From the NCBI GenBank assembly GCA_963728445.1, contig CAVSJO010000005.1, positions 62,001 to 126,000 on the forward strand: a DNA stretch of 64,000 nucleotides, written 5' to 3'. Positions within the stretch are counted from its first letter, which is position 1; each line of letters opens with the position of its first letter. Of the stretch, positions 31,847 through 40,198 are shown piece after piece. A model generated the notes under the pieces. The model was not told the DNA's origin and did not search any database. It saw only the letters and a list, made by a program, of their open reading frames with translations. This DNA is from CAVSJO01 sp963728445. Lineage in GTDB: Bacteria > Gemmatimonadota > Gemmatimonadetes > Longimicrobiales > RSA9. The position numbers and the translations under genes were made by a program.

Positions 31847-32890
31847 TCAGCCGATCGGGAGCACTGCCGGCACCTTGCGGGCATAGGCGGCGTACTCCTC
31901 GCCGAGCACGGACCACGAGTGCAGCTACCCGGTCTTCTCCAACGGAAAGCTGATGCGGTCGCCGGCGGCCCAGTAGATGTCGCCGTCCCGGTCGTTCGCG
32001 GCGAACGCGCTGCCCGGCCCCTCGTCCGCCGTCCACACGCGCCTGGCCTCGCCGGTCGCGGTGTCCGCGACCATGATCGACCACGGCAGGCCCGTGCGCT
32101 GCGGGATGAATGGCAGTGGCGCCCGCTCGTTCGGCACGCGCAGGAAGGCGAGTCGCGTGCCGTCGGGGGACCACACCGCCGAGTCGTCGTGGTCCGTGCT
32201 CGGCGCCATCCAGCGCACGCGCTCCGCGTTCGGTGTCTACACGCCGACGAAGCCGTGGTCACCGCGCCGGCTGACGAACGCGAGCTTCGACCCGTCCGGT
32301 GCCCAAATCAGGCGGCCCGCCGCGCCGCGGATCTGGAGCAGCTGGTTCGCCTTCGCGCTCCCATCCAGCGGCGCCGTCCAGATCTGCCCCTTGCTCGTGA
32401 ACGCGATGCCATCCCCCTTCGGCGACACCGCGGGGCTGCGCCCGTCGCCGAGCTTCTTCGGCGCGCCGCCGTCGAGCCCGACGATCCACACCGCCTGGTC
32501 CGGCCAGTCGGTCCAGCTCAGCGGGTTCGGCACTTCGCCCCGCCGGTTCGCTCCCTGCCCGCGCACCTACACGACCGCCCGCCCGTCGGTCGTGAACGCC
32601 AGCGACGTGACCTCCTGGCCGTCGTCCGCGTCGTAGGGCGTCAGCCTGCGCGGCTTCCACTCCGGCGCCTCCGCCACCCAGACGTTGCGCTTGCCCTCGT
32701 CGTCATGCGACCACGCGACCCTGCCGCCGCCGCACCACCCGACGAGGTCGGACGGGAACGGGCCGCTCAGCACCTGCTCGAGCGTGAACTGCTGCGCCTG
32801 CGCATGCGCCGGCGGCTCCGGCACGGCGAGGGCGAATGCGAGACCGAGGGCGGGAAAGGGCAGGCGGAACGGCCGGGTCGAACGCTTCAT
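31847..32890 (-). pseudogene. S9-type peptidase N-terminal propeller with three in-frame TAG stops, joined to a methyltransferase tail
   Basis: One frame runs from ATG at 32890 (signal peptide ending AHAQ) through a beta-propeller typical of S9 prolyl-oligopeptidase-like proteins: WSHDDEGKRNVWVAEAPEW, AVWIVGLDGGAPKKLGDG, LIWAPDGSKLAFVSRRGDHGFVGV, AVWSPDGTRLAFLRVP. It is interrupted by TAG at 32567, 32237 and 31925 without losing frame. After the third stop the frame reads LHSWSVLGEEYAAYARKVPAVLPIG and TGA at 31847; the GEEYAAYARKVPAVLP part is the usual C-terminus of isoprenylcysteine-methyltransferase-like membrane enzymes, not of peptidases. The catalytic hydrolase domain is missing. Confidence 0.78.
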
Positions 32891-33004
32891 CGCGATCTTC
32901 TCCATCGGAAGGGGCGGACCGCGGAATCGTGGGGACTGCTTCGGGGCGACGCCAGCGCGGCCGGCCTGCGCGGCGCCGGATCACGCTCCGGCGGCTGCGT
33001 CGCG

Positions 33005-34351
33005 TTACGCGCGCTCGGCCTCAAGCGCCGGGATGCGCCGCTGTCCTGCCCACCACGCCGCGAGAGAGTAGACGGCGACGCCGAACCACAGCGTGAGCGC
33101 CGCGGCGGCGGCCAGGTTGGCGGGCGAGAACGCGAGTGGCGGCCCCGAGATCGCCTGCAAGCCGAGCAGGGCGCACGCGCCGAGCCACGCCGCGCCGCCG
33201 ACGTGAACGAGTCGGCGTGCGCTCGCCGGCTCGGCGCCGGCGCCCGCGAGCAGCAGGGCGAGCAGCGGCACCGCCTGCAGGCCGTGGAAGCCGACGAAGT
33301 GGACGGGCATGATGCTGCCGCCCGGGCCCGTGATCCTGCCACGGATCACGCTCATCCAGATGCCCGATCCGAAGCCCGCGGCGACGGCAGCCGTGCCGTA
33401 CAGCAGCGCGAGCCGCAGCAGCGGCGTCGCCCGCGAGCGTCCGCGCACGAACGGGATGGCGAGCAACACGAACATGACGATCACGCCGACCGCGCTGAGT
33501 CCGAAGAAGCTGTTGAACAATCCGTCTACGGCCGTGCCGTGCGTCGTGAAGCGCGGGTCGATCCCGCGCAGCGCCTGCACGGTCTCGGCGCCGAAGAAGT
33601 AGATCCCCAGCCCTACCGTCCACGACCGCCACGTGCGGTAGCCGCGTGGCGTGAAGCTCGCCAGCGGAAGGAGGATCGACAGCGTCGCCAGGTAGAGACC
33701 GACGGCGACGTCGAACCGGCCGGCCTCGAGCAGCTTCCCTTCCGGCGGGATGTGCGCGCCGAGCGGGACGGTCGCGGCGAGAACCACGGCGCCGAGCGCC
33801 ATACCCGCGAAGCCGAGCCCGAGCACGACAGGGTCGGCGGCCGCCGCACCGAGCAGGCGCACCGTGCGCGCCGGCTCCGGCTGCGGCCGTGCGGCCACGA
33901 TCGCGTCCATCTCGCGCGCCTCCTGAAGCGACCGTCCGCGCGCCATCCGGACCAGCGCGTACGTGACGAAGGCGACCGGGCCGAACATCAGCGTGGCCAC
34001 GAGCAAGAGCGACTGCACGGGCAGCGGCACAACGCGGCGGCGAAGGTTGTCCTGGAAAATCCACAGCGCGGCGAGCTGGTCGAAGGCGAGGATGTGGATC
34101 CACGCGACGAGCGCGAGGTCGTGATCGCTCAGCAGCCGCGTCACGCCCGCGGCGCTGCCGAAGTCTCCCATGATGCCCGGCCCCATGCGCGCGAGCACGC
34201 TCGCGATGCCGACCACGTAGAGCACGGCGAGGAAGACCGGGAACACCGTCCACGCGGCGAGCCACCGCGCAAGGCGGGTCTGCGGGATCAGCAGCAGCGG
34301 CAGCCAGCCGAAGATCGCGAGCCCACCGATGGCGAACAGCGTGTCCACCAT
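33005..34351 (-). CDS. ABA4-like (DUF4281) membrane domain fused to a second multi-pass domain
   Basis: Membrane protein of 448 residues. Residues 1-145 resemble ABA4/DUF4281: LFAIGGLAIFGWLPLLLIPQTR, LVAWIHILAFDQLAALWIFQDN and LMFGPVAFVTYALVR. In plants ABA4 takes part in neoxanthin synthesis; bacterial roles are unknown. After a polar linker, residues 165-448 add about seven more hydrophobic segments, including GLYLATLSILLPLASF, FHGLQAVPLLALLLAGAGA and an N-x-x-A-rich end. HFVGFHGLQ recalls a possible metal- or quinone-binding region but this is speculation. The ATG at 34351 is preceded by GGAAAGGACGTGACA. The DUF4442-like remnant lies immediately upstream on the same strand. Confidence 0.75.
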   Translation of the reverse strand: MVDTLFAIGGLAIFGWLPLLLIPQTRLARWLAAWTVFPVFLAVLYVVGIASVLARMGPGIMGDFGSAAGVTRLLSDHDLALVAWIHILAFDQLAALWIFQDNLRRRVVPLPVQSLLLVATLMFGPVAFVTYALVRMARGRSLQEAREMDAIVAARPQPEPARTVRLLGAAAADPVVLGLGFAGMALGAVVLAATVPLGAHIPPEGKLLEAGRFDVAVGLYLATLSILLPLASFTPRGYRTWRSWTVGLGIYFFGAETVQALRGIDPRFTTHGTAVDGLFNSFFGLSAVGVIVMFVLLAIPFVRGRSRATPLLRLALLYGTAAVAAGFGSGIWMSVIRGRITGPGGSIMPVHFVGFHGLQAVPLLALLLAGAGAEPASARRLVHVGGAAWLGACALLGLQAISGPPLAFSPANLAAAAALTLWFGVAVYSLAAWWAGQRRIPALEAERA

Positions 34352-34353
34352 TG

Positions 34354-34725
34354 TCACGTCCTTTCCAGTCTCCAGCGCGCCGTCACGCGCGCGACCATCT
34401 GCTCGGCCGCGTCGCGGATCGCACCGTGCACCTCGTAGTCCACCGGCCCGGTAGTCGCCGGCACTTCGGGCGCGTCGCACGCGCACTCCCTCGACCGTGC
34501 CGCGCGCCTTCCGGTGGTACTCGATGGACAGCCCGGTCGGAATGCCGCGCACCCCGGCCGGCACGCAGTGGTCAGCGCCAGCACCGTCGTCAGCTCGCCC
34601 AGGTTGATCAGCGCGATCGCGTGGATCGATCGCAGGGGGTTGCGTACGCGCCGCCGGTCCCGCATCGAAACGCGCGCCCGACCCGGCTCGAGCTCGAGCA
34701 CGGTCGGCAGGGATAGGAAATCCAA
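34354..34725 (-). pseudogene. Frameshifted DUF4442-like (hotdog thioesterase) gene
   Basis: Minus-strand coding signal is split between two frames. One frame gives RNPLRSIHAIALINLGELTTVLALTTACRPG, the second RGIPTGLSIEYHRKARGTVEG, then the first resumes with CDAPEVPATTGPVDYEVHGAIRDAAEQMVARVTARWRLER. Joined, these make the order expected for DUF4442/PaaI-like hotdog proteins. Two opposite frame changes (near 34555 and 34490) mean about 20 codons are misread, so function is doubtful although the end is in the original frame. The stop lies two bases before the start of the ABA4-like gene. Confidence 0.65.
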
Positions 34726-35526
34726 CCGCCCTTCCGGTGACCTTCGGCAAGGTGTGTCGTGGCCGTCGGCAGGTCAATGGCGGCCGCGACGGGAGCGGAT
34801 GATCAGGCTTCGTAGACCGGAACGGGCCGGATTGCGCGGTCAACCGGGACCACCCGCTGGCGCGCAAGCCGACGTGTTGGGACGCCGAAGGAACGGCGAC
34901 CATCCTGCCCGTCGTGCGCCGTTGGGGCGAGCTGCTCCTCCAGCGGGTCGCGCCCGACTCCATCCGGAAGGTCGTTGCCGCGGGCTTCCGCGACGGCACC
35001 TACATCTTCCCCCGCCGGCCTACCGGGCCCCCAGGGGTATATTGTCATGGTAACCCCCAGTGCCTGGGCCGAATTTCTGAAGAAGAACAAGGAGTGACCG
35101 CCCTTGGCCCTCGATTGCCGTGACGCGGCATTGCACCCCCGGCTTGTCTCAACCGGCACGTGGTCACACGCGCTCGATGGCCGCCGTGCTCGCGGCCGCA
35201 CTGGCGAGCGCGATGGCCTGCTGCTCTTCGCCCACCGCCGCCCTCCACCTGTCCCCGACGTTCCGGGTACGCACGCCGCTCCCCGCGCTGGCGACGGGGA
35301 CCGCATCGCGTAGGCGGTGGCAGGCGGCCGCAGCCCCACCGGCTGGCTCACCTGTGCAGGTCGACACGATCCGCGGCACACGCCGACGCGTTCGCCTCGC
35401 ACCCGCCACGTGGACCTCGCGCCGGCGGCGGATTGGCTTTCGCGGGAAGGATTTTCGGGCTCCGCTAAACCGGGCTCCCCCCGCGGGTGTCTCCCTGGAC
35501 GGCCCCACTACGTTCCGGGAGAATTG
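34726..35526. other. Non-coding or degraded 800-base stretch
   Basis: I find no gene here that I can defend. Open frames on both strands have shadow-like, arginine- and proline-rich translations. A short + strand stretch around 35030-35096 (YIVMVTPSAWAEFLKKNKE, then TGA) has natural composition and may be the end of a lost gene, but I cannot name it. The last 100 bases upstream of the serine hydrolase must hold its promoter; no clear boxes are seen. Confidence 0.4.
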
Positions 35527-37440
35527 ATGACCATGGTCCGCGGCCCCCTCGTGTCCGCCCTCGCCGTCCTGCCGGGCTTGCTGCTCCCCCTCGGGCTCCC
35601 CGGGCAGGCCCCGGGAGCAGCCGCTCGGCCGCCGCTCCCGCGGCGCAGCTTGGAAGCCTTCGCCGATTCCTTCTTCGCGGACTATCTCCGGGACTCCCGG
35701 CGCCCCAGCCTGGCCCTGGTGGTGGTGGAGGGCGGACGCATCGTTCTCGAAAAGGGATACGGCTACGCGGACCAGGACGGGGACTCGCCGGTCGACCCCG
35801 ACTCGACCCTCTTCAACATGGCCTCCCTTTCGAAGCTGATCACCACGACGGCCGTCCTCCGGCTCGTGGCCGCCGGACGCCTCGCGCTCGGCGCCGATGT
35901 GGGCGGCATCCTGGACGTCCCGGTCCCCGAACGGCCTGGCGCGCCGGTCACGGTCGAGCACCTCCTCACGCACACCAGCGGCCTGGAGGGCCCCCTCCTC
36001 GGCGCCGTCGTGGACGACCCCTCGGATCTCCTGCCGCTCGGTGACTACTTCCGCGCGCATCCCCCGCGCGCGGGCGCACCGCCCGGCGCGGAAGTGCGCT
36101 ACTCCAGCTACGGGATGACGCTCGCAGGGCGGATCGTCGAGCGCGCCTCGGGCGAGCGGTTCGAGGACTACGTGGACCGCCGCGTGTTCGCCCCCCTCGG
36201 AATGACCACGGCCACGTTCCGCCAGCCGGTGCCGCCGTGGCTTGCCTCGCGGATCGCCACGGCGGGCTCGGGACCCACGCCCAACTACCTCCAGCTCTTT
36301 CCGGCCGGTTCGCTCGTTGCCGCCCCGCACGACATGGGACTCTTCATGCTGTCGCAGCTATGCGATGGCGGCCCGGTCCTCGACCGCGCCATGCTCGACA
36401 CCATGCAGGCGACGCACTGGACCGCCATCCCCTCCGCACCGGGCGTGGCCCTCGGCTGGTTCGAGACGCGGCTCGCCGGCGTGCCCGCGCTCTTCCACAC
36501 CGGGGCGCGTACCCATTTCTCGCTCATGGTTCTGGTCCCCGACGCCGGCGTGGGGATCTTCCTCGTCCACTCCATGCACCAGGGGGGGCCGTACCAGACA
36601 CTGCGGGAAGACTTCGCGCGCGCCTTCATCGAGCGGTTCGTCGCGCCCGCCCGGGCGGGCCCCGGGGCCGACATTGCGGCGGGAGGCGGCCCCGCGCCGG
36701 CCGCGCCGGCGGCCGACCACCGCTTCGCCGGGGTCTACCGGCCCTCCCTCCTGCCGTCCACCACCCTGGCCCGGGCGGGGTGGATGGCGCTGGACACGCG
36801 GGTGCGCGCTGCGCCGGACGGCCGGCTGCGCGTCGCGCTGCCGTTCGCGGGTCGGGGCATCGACCTCGCTCCCGCCGGTCCCGGGCTGTACCGATCGGAC
36901 GACGGCGTCGTCCTGGCTTTCCGGCGCCCGGGCGGGGACGGCCCGGACATGGTCCTGAGCGGCGCTACGCAGGACCCGGTGAGCTTCACGCGTCTCGCCT
37001 GGTACCAGCGCGGCACCCTCCACGCAGCCGCCGCGCTCCTGGCGCTTTTGCTGCCCCTCGCCTGGCTCGTCCGCTCCCTGGCCGCCCTGCGGCGACGGCG
37101 CGCGCATGCGGCCAGACCCGGCGCCGCCCGCGCCGCGGCCCGCGCGGCGACTGCCTACTCGTCGCTGACGGTGGCCGCCCCGCTTGCCCTGCTCGCCGCG
37201 GTCCTCATGGGCGGGGGCCCGGGCAGCCCCGGCGCGGTCGAGTTCGGGCTCCGCCTCTCGCTCACGCTTCTCCTCGCCGCATCCCTCACGGCGCCGGTCC
37301 TGGCGTGGCTGGTGTGGCGCTGCCTGAGGGCCGGGTCGGGGTCGCGCAGCCGGCGGATCCACCTCACCGCTCTGAGCGCGGTGGGGCTGCTGATGATCCC
37401 GTTCCTGGCCTACTACCACCTCCTCGGCTACTACTTCTGA
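35527..37440 (+). CDS. Exported serine hydrolase (class C beta-lactamase fold) with C-terminal membrane domain
   Basis: Protein of 637 residues. A signal peptide (about 1-28) precedes a beta-lactamase-like domain with SLSK (LFNMASLSKLITTTAVL), HLLTHTSGLEG, the middle motif YSSYGMTLAG and HTGARTHFS as the third motif. A lipocalin-like beta segment (HRFAGVYRPSLLPSTTLARAGW) follows, then four hydrophobic helices in the last 150 residues. This is the same general architecture as the protein at 29.6-31.1 kb but the two sequences are not close. Start ATG at 35527. It heads a tight + strand set with a membrane protein, an ECF sigma factor and a short anti-sigma-like protein. Confidence 0.88.
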   Translation: MTMVRGPLVSALAVLPGLLLPLGLPGQAPGAAARPPLPRRSLEAFADSFFADYLRDSRRPSLALVVVEGGRIVLEKGYGYADQDGDSPVDPDSTLFNMASLSKLITTTAVLRLVAAGRLALGADVGGILDVPVPERPGAPVTVEHLLTHTSGLEGPLLGAVVDDPSDLLPLGDYFRAHPPRAGAPPGAEVRYSSYGMTLAGRIVERASGERFEDYVDRRVFAPLGMTTATFRQPVPPWLASRIATAGSGPTPNYLQLFPAGSLVAAPHDMGLFMLSQLCDGGPVLDRAMLDTMQATHWTAIPSAPGVALGWFETRLAGVPALFHTGARTHFSLMVLVPDAGVGIFLVHSMHQGGPYQTLREDFARAFIERFVAPARAGPGADIAAGGGPAPAAPAADHRFAGVYRPSLLPSTTLARAGWMALDTRVRAAPDGRLRVALPFAGRGIDLAPAGPGLYRSDDGVVLAFRRPGGDGPDMVLSGATQDPVSFTRLAWYQRGTLHAAAALLALLLPLAWLVRSLAALRRRRAHAARPGAARAAARAATAYSSLTVAAPLALLAAVLMGGGPGSPGAVEFGLRLSLTLLLAASLTAPVLAWLVWRCLRAGSGSRSRRIHLTALSAVGLLMIPFLAYYHLLGYYF

Positions 37441-37442
37441 CC

Positions 37443-38093
37443 ATGGCCCGCTACCTCGTTCGACACGCCGCGTGGGCCGCCGGCTTCCTCGCCGTGATCG
37501 CGGCCGTGGCGCTGGCCTCCGGCGCCGGCCGCACCGGCGTTGCCGAGAGCTGGCCGCACTGGGTCGCCAACGCGGCCGTGGCGGCGGCCTACCCCGCGGC
37601 CCTCCGCGCCAGCCACGGCCGGACGAGGTCGGCCATCGCGGGCGCGCTCGTGGCCGCCGGCGCGGTCCTCGTGCTGCTCGGGTGGGGGGCACCCATCCGC
37701 CCGTCCCCTGCCGGCTCGGGGATCCCGCTCCACCGGCTCCCCGCGGCCACTTCCGCGGCCGCCGCGGCGGGAGACTGGCTCAGGGCCAACCGCCTCGCCT
37801 TTCGGCTCCTCGGCGACCTGTCCCTCGCCGCGCTCGTGCCCGTCTTCGCTGGCATCGGGGCACTGGTCGGCCGACGGACGGCTGCGCTCCGTCTCCGGGA
37901 GCTGGCCGCCGTCCAGGAGTGGGCCATCGCGTTCCTGCTCGTCGCTGGCACCTACTTGGTGAGCGAGAACGCGTACGAGAAGCTCGTGCTCCGCGTGGCC
38001 GGAGAGGCGTACTACGCCGGCCTGCTCGCGCTGGTGGCGCCCGTCCTGATCCTGGCCGTGCTCGCGTGGACGGATTGGGTGGATCGCACTTGA
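37443..38093 (+). CDS. Multi-pass membrane protein of unknown function
   Basis: Protein of 216 residues with about six hydrophobic segments: one near the start (AAWAAGFLAVIAAVALASGAG), alanine-rich helices, then LLGDLSLAALVPVFAGIGALVGRR, AIAFLLVAGTYLVSENAY and the last LLALVAPVLILAVLAW. It starts MARYLVRH two bases after the serine hydrolase and its stop overlaps the sigma factor start, so it belongs to that operon. The opening and overall plan faintly recall LptF/LptG permeases, but the periplasmic domain is missing and I do not assign a family. It could sense or transport something for the sigma/anti-sigma pair. Confidence 0.75.
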   Translation: MARYLVRHAAWAAGFLAVIAAVALASGAGRTGVAESWPHWVANAAVAAAYPAALRASHGRTRSAIAGALVAAGAVLVLLGWGAPIRPSPAGSGIPLHRLPAATSAAAAAGDWLRANRLAFRLLGDLSLAALVPVFAGIGALVGRRTAALRLRELAAVQEWAIAFLLVAGTYLVSENAYEKLVLRVAGEAYYAGLLALVAPVLILAVLAWTDWVDRT

Positions 38094-38629
38094 CGCCGGA
38101 GGAGCTGGACCGGTTCCACGCGGGCGACGAGCGGCTCTTCCAACGGCTGGTGGACGACCACTCCCCCCGCCTCATGCTGGTCGCCCGCGCGTTCGCCCGA
38201 TCGGAGGACGAGGCCCGCGAGATCCTACAGGCCACCTGGGTCCGGGCCTACAGGAAGCGACGCGCCTTCCGCGGAGCCGGCGGCGTGTTCGGCTGGCTCT
38301 GCGCCGTGTGCCGTACGGTCGCCCTGAACCGGCTGCGGTCCGGGCGTCGGCGCACGAGGCTCGCCGACGCCGTGGCCCGATCCGCCGCGAACCCGGCGCC
38401 CGGGTCGGGCGGGGATCCCGCCGAGCACGAGGAGATCCGGCGTCGCTTGCTGCGGGCCCTGGCTGCGCTGGGCGAGCGGCAGCGGCAGGTGGTGACCCTG
38501 CGCCTGATCGAAGAGCGCTCCGTTGCTGAGACCGCGGCGGCCCTGGGCGTGGCGGAAGGCACCGTCAAGGCCACGCTCCACCAGGCGGTCCGCGCCCTGA
38601 GACCCATGCTCGAGGAGCTGAGAGGATGA
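38090..38629 (+). CDS. ECF-family RNA polymerase sigma factor
   Basis: Sigma factor of 179 residues. Region 2 is seen in FQRLVDDHSPRLMLVARAFARSEDEAREILQATWVRAYRKRRAFRG (with RAYRKRRAF as the 2.3-2.4 part), then a GC-rich linker, and region 4 in LLRALAALGERQRQVVTLRLIEERSVAETAAALGVAEGTVKATLHQAVRAL, the -35-binding helix-turn-helix. TTG at 38090 is the most likely start, inside TTGA with the upstream stop; homology begins directly after. The following gene overlaps by four bases and encodes a short membrane protein, the usual place for an anti-sigma factor. Confidence 0.92.
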   Translation: MTPEELDRFHAGDERLFQRLVDDHSPRLMLVARAFARSEDEAREILQATWVRAYRKRRAFRGAGGVFGWLCAVCRTVALNRLRSGRRRTRLADAVARSAANPAPGSGGDPAEHEEIRRRLLRALAALGERQRQVVTLRLIEERSVAETAAALGVAEGTVKATLHQAVRALRPMLEELRG

Positions 38630-38985
38630 CCCCGTCCGACGACGAACTGCTGCGCGACGCGCTCCGCCCCGACGCCACGCTCGACGCCCCGCTCCGCGCC
38701 CGGATCCTGGACGCCCTCGGGGCCGAACGGGCCGCGGAGGTGCGCCGGGAGCGGCGGCTCCGCACCCTCGCCGCGGCCGCCGCAGCCCTCCTGGCCGCCG
38801 CGACCGCCGCCGCCGCGGTGCTCCCGGCCCTTGCCCGGACCGGCGCCGCCCCGGCGATCTGGGCGCTGGCCCTCGCGTGTCCTCTCTTCGGCGTGGCCGC
38901 CGTCCGGGCCACGACCACGACCCACGGCATCCCGTCCCCTCCCGACGTTCGCCGCTCGCGGAAGTGGACCCGCGCCCGGGGATAG
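38626..38985 (+). CDS. Short anti-sigma-like membrane protein, C-terminus probably altered
   Basis: Protein of 119 residues with a cytoplasmic helical start (MTPSDDELLRDALRPDATLDAPLRARILDALG) and one or two alanine-rich hydrophobic helices (LAAAAAALLAAATAAAAVLPALA and IWALALACPLFGVAAV). By position it should hold the ECF sigma factor at the membrane, although no zinc-binding motif is present. The last 25 residues (THGIPSPPDVRRSRKWTRARG) are followed in the same frame by integron-integrase sequence after the TAG at 38983, so the true end of the gene may have been replaced at a junction. Confidence 0.65.
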   Translation: MTPSDDELLRDALRPDATLDAPLRARILDALGAERAAEVRRERRLRTLAAAAAALLAAATAAAAVLPALARTGAAPAIWALALACPLFGVAAVRATTTTHGIPSPPDVRRSRKWTRARG

Positions 38986-38997
38986 TCGATCTGCATC

Positions 38998-39237
38998 TGG
39001 ATCCGCGACGACCCCGACCACCGTCACCATCTGCACGAGACAGCCTTCCAGCGCGACGTCTCCACCGCCGGCCGCCGCGCCGGGATCGCGAAGCGCGTGA
39101 CCTGCCACACACTGCGCCACTCCTTCGCCACCCACCTCCTCGAGGACCGCTACGACATCCGCACCATCCAGGAGCTCCTCGGCCACAAGGACGTCAAGAC
39201 GACAATGATCTACACCCACGTACTCAACCGCAGGCGG
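38998..39237 (+). pseudogene. C-terminal fragment of an integron-type tyrosine recombinase
   Basis: About 75 codons remain: RHHLHETAFQRDVSTAGRRAGIAKRV, then CHTLRHSFATHLLEDRYDIRTIQELLGHKDVKTTMIYTHVLNR. This is the IntI-type ending: H-x-x-R box (HTLR), LLGH and the catalytic tyrosine in MIYTHVLNR. The RRAGI and HLLED-YDIR-IQELLGH wording is characteristic of integron integrases rather than XerC/D. The N-terminal three quarters and the first catalytic arginine are gone. The frame is continuous with the anti-sigma-like gene upstream, and homology ends abruptly where the Big_2 lipoprotein begins on the other strand. No attC-like site was found. Confidence 0.85.
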
Positions 39238-39670
39238 GGTTCGCGATCCAGTCCTGCCAGGTCGTGCTTCCCGTGGGGCTGCTGGTGACCATGCGCGGCG
39301 CTGGGCATCCCACTACGGTGATCTCGAGCGACCCGCTCGTCGTGGGATCTACAGTGCTCGTGGCCGTGATCGTTACGATTCCCGGCGCGACCCCCGTGAC
39401 GAGACCTCCACCACTCACCGTCGCAAGCGCGGCGTCGCCGCTCGTCCACGTGGCGCTCATCGACGCGGACCGCGGTACGATGTCGATCGCGAGCTGCAGC
39501 GTCTCTCCAACCGGCGCGGTAGTCTTGGGGCCCACCACGCTGAACTGTGTTATCTCCGGGACCTGCTCCGCCGGGGCTGTGCTCTCACCGCTACAGCAAA
39601 CGAGCACGAGGAGCGCGCTCGTGATGGCACCGATGAGGTGCCGACGTGGATGTGTCCTGTGCATCTGCAT
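39224..39670 (-). CDS. Truncated Big_2-domain lipoprotein
   Basis: Lipoprotein of 148 residues in its present form. The signal peptide ends LLVLVCC-S (lipobox-like, two cysteines). One bacterial Ig-like group 2 domain follows: ITQFSVVGPKTTAPVGETLQLAIDI, WTSGDAALATVSGGGLVTGVAPGIVTITATS. A cysteine-bearing segment (VVGCPAP ... WQDWIANPACG) then stops at TGA 39224, at the border with the integrase fragment, so the protein was very likely longer. ATG at 39670 is chosen to include the signal; an ATG two codons later is equivalent. Expected on the cell surface or in the periplasm. Confidence 0.7.
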   Translation of the reverse strand: MQMHRTHPRRHLIGAITSALLVLVCCSGESTAPAEQVPEITQFSVVGPKTTAPVGETLQLAIDIVPRSASMSATWTSGDAALATVSGGGLVTGVAPGIVTITATSTVDPTTSGSLEITVVGCPAPRMVTSSPTGSTTWQDWIANPACG

Positions 39671-39789
39671 GCGCTGCCTCCGCGTGGTGTGATCGATGGG
39701 TCGCACTGCACCCAGTCGAGCGCACAAACGGTGAACTACCCGACACGAGGCTTGCGGAGGTGAGGGATAGGAGATCCAAACGCCGTTTC

Positions 39790-40050
39790 GGCTACGTTCG
39801 GTCGGACAGGCGGAGTGGTTTCGGAGGGCCAAGTGTGGTGGTGATGGGCGGGCGGGTTCGGTCGAGGTCGGGCTCCGAAGTCGTCGTGGGGCAGCGCATC
39901 GGCGGGTGCGACGGGCTCGGTGTCAAGCGCGAGTGCGGCTTGGGGTGGAGCGCGTGCGGGGAGAGCGGCGGTGTGGTGTGGGGCAGGTCGAGATGTCGGA
40001 GGATGGCGCCCACGGGCGCGGCGTCGGTGAGGAAAGCGAGGATACACGTC
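39790..40050 (-). pseudogene. C-terminal remnant of an IS91-family transposase
   Basis: On the minus strand CILAFLTDAAPVGAILRHLDLP is followed, after a frame change near 39985, by PARAPPQAALALDTEPVAPADALPHDDF. These are the last segments of IS91-type (Y2 rolling-circle) transposases, where a cysteine pair, a helix ending ILxHLGLP and a proline/alanine-rich tail close the protein. The catalytic region is not present. It sits 550 bases from the integron integrase fragment, so two mobile-element remnants flank the truncated Big_2 gene. Confidence 0.7.
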
Positions 40051-40198
40051 GCGGCGAATTCGCCCGTTCATCGGCCAGATCCAGAACGGCGCCTTCGTCG
40101 CCGTCGATACCGTCTGCCCCTGACGCGCGATCGCGGCAGACGTCCGCCGCGAGCGGACAGCACACGCGAAGCCGCGTTCGACGGCGATCCGACGGGTC

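Noticed and set aside
31847..32890. Amber (TAG) recoding as pyrrolysine or similar
   Set aside because: TAG ends many ordinary genes here, no suppressor tRNA or pyl gene is seen, and the frame ends in an unrelated family.
31778..34438. Open + strand frame of 886 codons over the S9 remnant and ABA4-like gene
   Set aside because: Composition is shadow-like, while the minus strand carries clear family motifs.
38998..40198. Intact integron with gene cassettes
   Set aside because: Only the end of the integrase remains; no attI and no attC-type palindromes could be found.
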